From: Pectobacterium carotovorum
GTDB lineage: Bacteria > Pseudomonadota > Gammaproteobacteria > Enterobacterales > Enterobacteriaceae
Direction of reading: 5' to 3'
Assembly (NCBI GenBank): GCA_016415585.1
Contig: CP066552.1
Coordinates: 4,340,001-4,404,000 of the forward strand
DNA: 64,000 nucleotides
In this document: one piece after another, positions 57,973 through 64,000 of the stretch
Layout of the letters: every line of letters starts with the position of its first letter
How positions within the stretch are numbered: position 1 is the first letter of the stretch
The notes under the pieces: generated by a model
The model's input: only the letters and a program-made list of their open reading frames with translations
Database searches by the model: none
What the model was told of the DNA's origin: nothing
Translations under genes and position numbers: made by a program

Positions 57973-59351
57973 ACCTGCTCCTTTATCACAGGATCCTGTA
58001 CGGTGTTGGGTGTCGGCGTGGCACGCATACGCATCAGACGTTGCCGGATTAGCCCGGCGCTTTCCAGCAGCCAGTAGAGCAGCTTGGCAACGAGCAGGCA
58101 CAGGCCGAAGACCAGACAGAAAAACACCACACGCGAAACAAAAGAATCAACGCCTTCACGCGTCAGCACAATAATATTGAACACCGCCCCGAAGCAGAAC
58201 GCCTGCAAAATAGCGGCCTTATAGCGATTGCTGTCGTTCTTCCCTAACTCGTACACCCAGTCGAACCACTTGATAACCAACCCTACGGCAATCGCGCCGA
58301 GCGGGATAAACAGCACGCCCCCCATCACCACCAGCGAGCCCAACAGCGTGGGAGATATAGCCAGCCCAGAGTGGTTATTCAACACTTCCCAGGTGAAATA
58401 GTTCGCACTGTTTAACACCAGATTCGGACGATCCGGCCATAGCCAAGAGGGAATAAAGACGTAGAAATCACGGGCAATCGGTGCCAGTCCCTGGAATTCA
58501 ATCTTGTCGTAGTTCTGCCACAGCAGCGCCAGATTTTCCCAGGGCGAGAAGGTGTCGCGGGTTAAATAAAGGAACGTATAAAATGCGTAATCACCGCTGA
58601 CGTCCAGCCCATAGCGCTTCAGCGCCAGCCAGAACATCCCGACAATCCCGAATGCACCAGCGGCAACCAGCATCCAAAGCGTAATCCAGCCGCGCACAAT
58701 ACCAATAAACAAAAACAGGGCGAAGGCGATGATCAGATTCGCACGCGTTCCGCCGACAATCACATACGTCAGCATTCCGAACGCGACCGTTCCGATGAGG
58801 AACAGTAGCCACGCACGCTGCGTCTGGCGCAGGAAATACACGACCAGCATCGCCGGAATGAAGAAGTAGAAGAAGCGCTTCAACGCCACGCCAGACACAT
58901 CGCTGGAAAATATCTGGCTGTACGAACGCAGCTTAAACAACAAGAAGCCATTGTTGAGGAAGAAAATACCGACGGTGGCTACCGCAATCAACGCCAGCAG
59001 CAGCCAGGTCAGATTGGCTTCAACCCGGTTTACCGTCAGGAGTGGCGCACGCGGCGCGGAGGCTTTCTGGCGTAGCCGTGTCTTATAGCTGACGTAATAG
59101 ATCGCATAGAACGCCGTCGCAGACAGCATCGCCTGCAGCAGAAACTGCACGGGAACCACTTCAACGCCAAACCGGAACACCAGCACGCAGGTAAATGGAA
59201 AACCAAAATAGAACGTCAATAAATAGAGCAGGGAAAACAGCACGTTAAAATTAAAACGCACCCGCCGAAACTCCATCCAGGTCAGGCTCAGGATAAAGAT
59301 GACTGAAATCAGGTAGACGACAAACAGCCCACCAAATTGCCCCAGCGTCAT
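57969..59351 (-). CDS. wzyE: Enterobacterial common antigen polymerase WzyE
   Basis: This is a 460-residue polytopic inner-membrane protein that polymerises the trisaccharide repeat in the periplasm. Hydrophobic helices fill the chain, with the conserved region [20 protein letters not shown] and periplasmic [19 protein letters not shown]. Its ends overlap wecF and wecG by four bases each. Confidence 0.94.
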   Translation of the reverse strand: MTLGQFGGLFVVYLISVIFILSLTWMEFRRVRFNFNVLFSLLYLLTFYFGFPFTCVLVFRFGVEVVPVQFLLQAMLSATAFYAIYYVSYKTRLRQKASAPRAPLLTVNRVEANLTWLLLALIAVATVGIFFLNNGFLLFKLRSYSQIFSSDVSGVALKRFFYFFIPAMLVVYFLRQTQRAWLLFLIGTVAFGMLTYVIVGGTRANLIIAFALFLFIGIVRGWITLWMLVAAGAFGIVGMFWLALKRYGLDVSGDYAFYTFLYLTRDTFSPWENLALLWQNYDKIEFQGLAPIARDFYVFIPSWLWPDRPNLVLNSANYFTWEVLNNHSGLAISPTLLGSLVVMGGVLFIPLGAIAVGLVIKWFDWVYELGKNDSNRYKAAILQAFCFGAVFNIIVLTREGVDSFVSRVVFFCLVFGLCLLVAKLLYWLLESAGLIRQRLMRMRATPTPNTVQDPVIKEQV

Positions 59352-60433
59352 GTCGGTTCTCCCGCTGCCAACGCCAGCGCATCCCGCCAGCCTTGCAGAT
59401 AATTGGGATTGAAGAACGCGATCTGGTGCTTATCGACCGATGCCAGCTGGCGCTGCGCTTCACGCACCAACGCCTCATCCAGCTCGTCACCGTAAAACAG
59501 CACGGGCAGCCCTTGCTCCGTCAGATCCTGCCAGAACGGATTTTGCCGACTGATCACGAACGGCACGCCAAACTGAATCAGCAGACATAACGTCCCGATC
59601 CCCTGCTGGCGATCGAAAATAAAATAGCCCAAATCACAGGTGCGCAGCATATTGAGGTAATCATCAAACGCCAGTTGGTCTTTCAGCAGTTGGAAATTTT
59701 TCACGCCGAACAGCGCCAAACCGTCCTTTTCCACCTGTGCGATGTAGAGCGCGTTATTCGCGGGGTAGCCCATCGGCACAATCACCCGCACATTTTTCCC
59801 GAACTGCTTGTGAATCGCCCGCAGCGCTTCCTGATGGCGATTGGTGCGATCGCCAGAATTGCCGACCAGAATCGTCATCGGCCCAGCCAGTGGTTTATCC
59901 ACCTCCATGCCCGTTAGTGCTGGATTCATTCTCGTTGGAAAGTACAGCAATGACGTCGGAACCCGAGGTGAACGCTGCTGATACCACGCCAGATCGCCAC
60001 GCGTGGCAAATACATGCCCGACACGCTTTTGCGCCATACGCCGCAGCAGATAAAACAGGCGATACTTCAGGCTGCTCGCCTCTTCATACAAATCCGCCCC
60101 CCAAACGTGCCAGTAAACCTGCTCAGATTTGATTTTTCCGCTCAGCAACGCCAGCCACAGCGTGGGGTTAAACTGCCCATGCAGGAAAAAACGCATCTTG
60201 CGGTTTGCTTTCGCTCTGGCGATGACCGCCTCAGCCAGCGTTTTCTTATCCACGCAGGTTTCGATACGCAGCGCGGGGAAATCGGCCGATGAAATGCCGT
60301 CGCGGGACGCCACGATGAAATGCCGAATCTGCTGTTCGGGGAGTTCCGTCGCCAGTACGTCGTTAAAAAAACGTAAAACGGTCTGGTTATGATGCGGGAT
60401 GTCAGATCCCAATACATGAATCAGTGTCGTCAT
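59348..60433 (-). CDS. wecF: TDP-Fuc4NAc:lipid II transferase WecF
   Basis: WecF (RffT) adds 4-acetamido-4,6-dideoxygalactose to finish the ECA lipid III. The 361-residue protein begins [25 protein letters not shown] and carries the family segment [17 protein letters not shown]. It overlaps wzxE and wzyE by four bases on either side. Confidence 0.95.
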   Translation of the reverse strand: MTTLIHVLGSDIPHHNQTVLRFFNDVLATELPEQQIRHFIVASRDGISSADFPALRIETCVDKKTLAEAVIARAKANRKMRFFLHGQFNPTLWLALLSGKIKSEQVYWHVWGADLYEEASSLKYRLFYLLRRMAQKRVGHVFATRGDLAWYQQRSPRVPTSLLYFPTRMNPALTGMEVDKPLAGPMTILVGNSGDRTNRHQEALRAIHKQFGKNVRVIVPMGYPANNALYIAQVEKDGLALFGVKNFQLLKDQLAFDDYLNMLRTCDLGYFIFDRQQGIGTLCLLIQFGVPFVISRQNPFWQDLTEQGLPVLFYGDELDEALVREAQRQLASVDKHQIAFFNPNYLQGWRDALALAAGEPT

Positions 60434-61680
60434 GTTCGCCTACGGTAAATAATGAATACGCAACAACAAAGCAAAAAATAGACCAGGTAGGTTGCCATAT
60501 AGGCCTGCGCCGCACCTTGTGCGCCATAAAGCGGAATCAGCCAGTGGGAAAACCCAGTCAGCAGGAGAAACTGGCTCACTTCAGTGAGCAGATAAAAGCG
60601 CAACGCCGCTTTCGCAATGACCAGATAGCCAAAGACGTAAGCGCCCACTTTCATTACATCGCCTACCAATTGCCAAACGAAAAGATCTCGCATTGCCGTG
60701 AACTCGCTGGAGAACAGCAGCCAGATGGCAAAATCTCGCAGCAGCCACACACAAAAGCTGACGCCTGCCACGACGGGCAGCACAAATTTCAGAGAGCGAA
60801 CAATCTCCTGCGCCAACGCGGCTTTATCCGTCAGACGCGAGAGTGTCGGCAACAAATACACGGTAAAGGAGGCGGTAATGAATTGCAGGTAAGCATCGGA
60901 AATACTGCTGACGCCCTGCCAAATACCCACTTCATCCCAGCTGTAATGTGCCGCCAACAGGTTACGCATCATGATGTACGCAACGGGCAGCGTCACCGCC
61001 GTCATTAACGCCATCAGCGTAAATTTGCCCAACTGTCCAGCAATCGCACGATCCCACGCGGGTTTTAGCGATGTCAGCGCCAGCGGCGTACGCCGCAATA
61101 GCATGATTCCTGCCGGAATCACCAGCAGCGCAGGCACCAGCGCCAGCCCTGCCAACGCACCAACATAGCCACCCAGTTGCAGGCAGAGCCAAAAGGCCAC
61201 CAGCCCGATCAGGCTGCCACCGATGACGGCCAGCGCGTTGCCTATCGCATCCCGATAGCCTTTAAGGATCGCCAGACATAGGTTGGCGTAGGCGATACCC
61301 ATTTGGATAAACGCCAGCGCCCGCACTACGTCGTGATAGTCGTCATGCCCAAATAGCAGATTAGCGATAGGCGTTGCGGCCGCCAGAAAGAGAATCGCCA
61401 GCAGCGTGGAGAAGCCCAGCACCAGCGTGACAGACGTACCGAGCAGCGGCCTCAGCCGTTCCGGCTGTTGCTGATACTCCGCCACGTATTTGGTGACGCC
61501 GTTGAAGATCCCGGCACCGGCTAATACGCCCAACACCGTAATAAGCTGGCGGAAATTTCCTGCCATCCCCACGCCGCTGGGGCCAAAAGCGACCGCCAGC
61601 AGTTTGACAACAACCAGCCCTGCGCCGATTTTTATCAGCGTGGAGCCTGCCGTCCATATCGATGCTTTCGCCAACGACAT
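60430..61680 (-). CDS. wzxE: Lipid III flippase WzxE
   Basis: This is a 416-residue polysaccharide-type flippase (Wzx/MATE-like fold, about twelve helices) that moves ECA lipid III across the inner membrane. The start [29 protein letters not shown] is characteristic. It starts one base after the wecE stop. Confidence 0.95.
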   Translation of the reverse strand: MSLAKASIWTAGSTLIKIGAGLVVVKLLAVAFGPSGVGMAGNFRQLITVLGVLAGAGIFNGVTKYVAEYQQQPERLRPLLGTSVTLVLGFSTLLAILFLAAATPIANLLFGHDDYHDVVRALAFIQMGIAYANLCLAILKGYRDAIGNALAVIGGSLIGLVAFWLCLQLGGYVGALAGLALVPALLVIPAGIMLLRRTPLALTSLKPAWDRAIAGQLGKFTLMALMTAVTLPVAYIMMRNLLAAHYSWDEVGIWQGVSSISDAYLQFITASFTVYLLPTLSRLTDKAALAQEIVRSLKFVLPVVAGVSFCVWLLRDFAIWLLFSSEFTAMRDLFVWQLVGDVMKVGAYVFGYLVIAKAALRFYLLTEVSQFLLLTGFSHWLIPLYGAQGAAQAYMATYLVYFLLCCCVFIIYRRRT

Positions 61681-61681
61681 A

Positions 61682-62812
61682 TCAGGAGAAGAAGCTCAGA
61701 ATAGTATTGATGACCGTCCGCTGGTTGACGTCCGAGAGGTTGTAGAACAAGGGTAACCGCACCAACCGTTCGCTTTCCTGCGTGGTGTAGCGATCGTCAC
61801 CGGAGAAACGACCAAAGTTCAGGCCAGCAGGGCAGCTATGTAGGGGGATATAATGAAAGACCGTCATGATTTCCGCTTCTTTCATGTAATTGATAAACGC
61901 GCTGCGGTCGTCCTGATCGCGCAGTTTGATATAAAACATGTGCGCGTTGTGAATCCCATTGGCAGGTACGGTCGGCAGGGTAATACGCCCGGCATCAGCT
62001 AGCGATTTAAATGCCGCGTAGTAGTTCTGCCACAGTTTCAGGCGACGCTCGTTGATCGGCCGCGCCGCTTCCAACTGGGCCCAGAGGTAGGCAGCCTGAA
62101 TATCCGCCATCAGATAGCTTGAACCGATATCCCGCCAGGTGTATTTGTCCACCTGTCCGCGGAAAAACTGGCTCCGGTTGGTGCCTTTTTCACGGATGAT
62201 TTCCGCGCGCTCCACCAACCTTGCGTCATTAATCAGCGTGGCTCCGCCCTCACCGCCCGAGGTGTAGTTCTTGGTTTCGTGAAAGCTGAAACAGCCGATA
62301 TGGCCGATGGAGCCAAGAACACGGCCCTTGTAGCTGGACATCACGCCCTGCGCGGCATCTTCCACGACATATAAATCGTATTTCTTCGCCAGCGCCATAA
62401 TCGCGTCCATCTCGCAGGCCACGCCCGCATAGTGAACCGGCACGATAATGCGCGTCTTTTCCGTGATTGCTGCTTCGATCTTCGTCTCATCAATGTTCAT
62501 GGTATCCGGGCGGATATCGACAAACACGATTTTCGCACCGCGCAGCACAAAGGCGTTGGCGGTAGAAACGAAGGTATAGCTCGGCATGATCACTTCATCG
62601 CCAGGCTTAACGTCGAGCAGTATCGCAGCCATCTCCAACGAAGCGGTGCAGGAAGGCGTGAGCAGGACTTTTTTGCTGCCGGAATAATGTTCCAGCCACT
62701 GCTGACAACGGCGGGTAAAGCCACCATCGCCGCACAATTTGCCGCTGCTCATAGCAGCCTGCATATAATCCAGTTCCGTACCGACAATCGGTGGCGCGTT
62801 AAATGGAATCAT
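61682..62812 (-). CDS. wecE: dTDP-4-amino-4,6-dideoxygalactose transaminase WecE
   Basis: WecE (RffA) is a PLP transaminase that makes TDP-fucosamine. The start giving MIPFNAPPIVGTELDYMQ yields 376 residues, as in E. coli. The PLP lysine is in SFHETKNYTSGGEGG, with the cofactor segments PSCTASLEMAAILLD and VVEDAAQG. It follows wecD by four bases. Confidence 0.96.
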   Translation of the reverse strand: MIPFNAPPIVGTELDYMQAAMSSGKLCGDGGFTRRCQQWLEHYSGSKKVLLTPSCTASLEMAAILLDVKPGDEVIMPSYTFVSTANAFVLRGAKIVFVDIRPDTMNIDETKIEAAITEKTRIIVPVHYAGVACEMDAIMALAKKYDLYVVEDAAQGVMSSYKGRVLGSIGHIGCFSFHETKNYTSGGEGGATLINDARLVERAEIIREKGTNRSQFFRGQVDKYTWRDIGSSYLMADIQAAYLWAQLEAARPINERRLKLWQNYYAAFKSLADAGRITLPTVPANGIHNAHMFYIKLRDQDDRSAFINYMKEAEIMTVFHYIPLHSCPAGLNFGRFSGDDRYTTQESERLVRLPLFYNLSDVNQRTVINTILSFFS

Positions 62813-62816
62813 GTGA

Positions 62817-63548
62817 TCACCTGTATAACCAATACGCCGTGCTCTCAATCATGGCACCACGGCGAAGATAAAGACGAAGCGCCGCCACGTTGCTAACCTG
62901 CGTCGCGACCCGAAGACATATCAACTCTTGTTGTCGACACCACGCTTCCGCCAGCGCCATCAGCTGTGAACCAATGCCCTGTACCGTAACGCCCGGCCAG
63001 ACGCCCAGTAGCCCGATACGTGCATCCGTGTCATCCATTCTACGTAACGTGACCCATCCTTGCGGATTGCCAGCGGCATCTTCCGCCAGTAAACAGCAGT
63101 GGTCGAACGTACCGCGCACGGCGTTTTCAATCCACTGCGCATAGAAACGTCCGCTATCCTCCGACTGATACCACGGAGAACGAAAACGGCTCAGTGCAAA
63201 AACACGTGACGCTGCATCCCTCAGTGCAGGGATATCGTCGAGCGTAGCTTCACGCCAGCACGGTAGCGGTGTCACAACAGTCGCCCGTTGCAGCGGCAGA
63301 CTGAGATCGATCTCGCCTTCCACCAATCGAAAACCAAGATCGGCAAGCGCATCCGCCAGCACCAAATTGTCCGCCGCAATTTTGGCCTGCGTCAGCGTCA
63401 ATGCGTTCAGCGCATCGGGCGTCAACGCAGGTGCAGAAGGCGAAAAATTCAGCTTACCGCTGTCAATCTGGAAGAATTCACTCTCCCAGCCCAGTGGTTC
63501 AACCGTGGCACGAATCTCTTCCTTTCCTATTGATATCGGATGGGTCAT
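62817..63548 (-). CDS. wecD: dTDP-fucosamine acetyltransferase WecD
   Basis: WecD (RffC) acetylates TDP-fucosamine to TDP-Fuc4NAc. The 243-residue protein is a GNAT enzyme: FYAQWIENAVRGTFDHCCLL in the middle, acetyl-CoA site GVWPGVTVQGIGSQLMALAEAW, and the end ESTAYWLYR shared with E. coli. It is about 19 residues longer at the N-terminus than E. coli WecD. It directly follows rffG with a 42-base gap. Confidence 0.94.
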   Translation of the reverse strand: MTHPISIGKEEIRATVEPLGWESEFFQIDSGKLNFSPSAPALTPDALNALTLTQAKIAADNLVLADALADLGFRLVEGEIDLSLPLQRATVVTPLPCWREATLDDIPALRDAASRVFALSRFRSPWYQSEDSGRFYAQWIENAVRGTFDHCCLLAEDAAGNPQGWVTLRRMDDTDARIGLLGVWPGVTVQGIGSQLMALAEAWCRQQELICLRVATQVSNVAALRLYLRRGAMIESTAYWLYR

Positions 63549-63590
63549 CGTTTCGCTCCTTCGTTTCCGCCATCTGGTTCAGGCACGGGT

Positions 63591-64000
63591 TTAGTCGTTC
63601 AGCCCTAAACGCTCGCCGGTATAAGAACCATCCTGCACGCTGCGCCACCATTTTTCGTTATTCAGATACCAACTGACGGTTTTTCTCATGCCCGTCTCAA
63701 ACGTTTCTTCTGGACGCCAGCCCAGCTCACGTTCAATTTTCCCGGCATCGATCGCGTAACGCATATCGTGACCTGGACGGTCTTTCACGTAGGTGATGAG
63801 ATCGCGGTAATGCGCCACGCCAGCGGGCTTATTCGGTGCCAGCTCTTCCAGCAGCGCGCAAATGGTCTGCACCACTTCAATGTTTTTGCGCTCGTTGTGA
63901 CCACCGATGTTGTACGTCTCACCGATTTCGCCTTCCGTTACTACTTTGTACAATGCACGAGCGTGGTCTTCGACAAACAGCCAGTCACGGATTTGCGCGC
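63591..64000 (-). CDS. rffG: dTDP-glucose 4,6-dehydratase, C-terminal part
   Basis: The last 136 codons of a dTDP-glucose dehydratase are visible and the frame continues past the right edge. The segments [33 protein letters not shown] and [24 protein letters not shown] are typical of RffG/RmlB. The product, TDP-4-keto-6-deoxyglucose, is the substrate of WecE. In E. coli rffH lies between rffG and wecD; here it does not. Confidence 0.95.
   Translation of the reverse strand, partial: AQIRDWLFVEDHARALYKVVTEGEIGETYNIGGHNERKNIEVVQTICALLEELAPNKPAGVAHYRDLITYVKDRPGHDMRYAIDAGKIERELGWRPEETFETGMRKTVSWYLNNEKWWRSVQDGSYTGERLGLND

Noticed and set aside
57972..58101. An N-terminal extension of WecG by 43 residues
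   Set aside because: It lies inside wzyE, has no family match, and the internal ATG overlaps the wzyE stop in the usual ATGA form.

Overview
The window looks like chromosomal DNA of an enterobacterium, most probably a soft-rot Pectobacterium or close relative. This rests on protein-by-protein resemblance to Escherichia coli, on long blocks of conserved gene order, on two ERIC-type repeats, and on recognisable enterobacterial small RNAs. The genus is an inference from memory of related proteins. I saw no phage genes, insertion sequences or CRISPR array.

Layout. 1-5.8 kb holds asd (cut by the window edge), yhgN, a gluconate module (GntP-family permease, gntK, gntR), yhhW and the iron-stress small RNA RyhB with its Fur box. 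5.9-12.8 kb is the glycerol-3-phosphate regulon: glpABC facing glpT-glpQ across a shared CRP/GlpR control region. 13-39.5 kb follows the E. coli 86-minute block: yigL, pldB, rhtB, rhtC, recQ, pldA, yigI, rarD, corA with its leader peptide, uvrD, yigB-xerC-yigA-dapF-lptM, cyaY, cyaA, hemCDXY and the small RNA GlmZ. Three genes are added to it: an AbrB-family membrane protein, a cyclase-family hydrolase and an MFS transporter.

39.8-54.5 kb is an accessory metabolic island between glmZ and a tRNA cluster. Its first half has a GntR/FCD regulator facing two MmgE/PrpD-family genes and a TauE/SafE-family permease, followed by an AapJQMP-like amino-acid ABC transporter. A TGTATACA-centred palindrome lies before both parts. 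The second half is one reverse-strand operon: a fumarase-superfamily lyase, a GNAT acetyltransferase, a three-gene amino-acid ABC importer and an M20 amidohydrolase. This content closely parallels the Bacillus subtilis yxe operon for S-(2-succino)cysteine breakdown, with a C-S lyase in place of the monooxygenase. It is the most interesting system here. My reading is uptake, N-acetylation, cleavage to fumarate and deacetylation, with the MmgE/PrpD proteins possibly acting as epimerases.

54.8-64 kb holds the tRNA operon Arg-His-Leu-Pro, the amino-acid permease yifK, and the distal half of the enterobacterial common antigen cluster (rffG partial, wecD, wecE, wzxE, wecF, wzyE, wecG). The rffH gene that lies between rffG and wecD in E. 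coli is absent.
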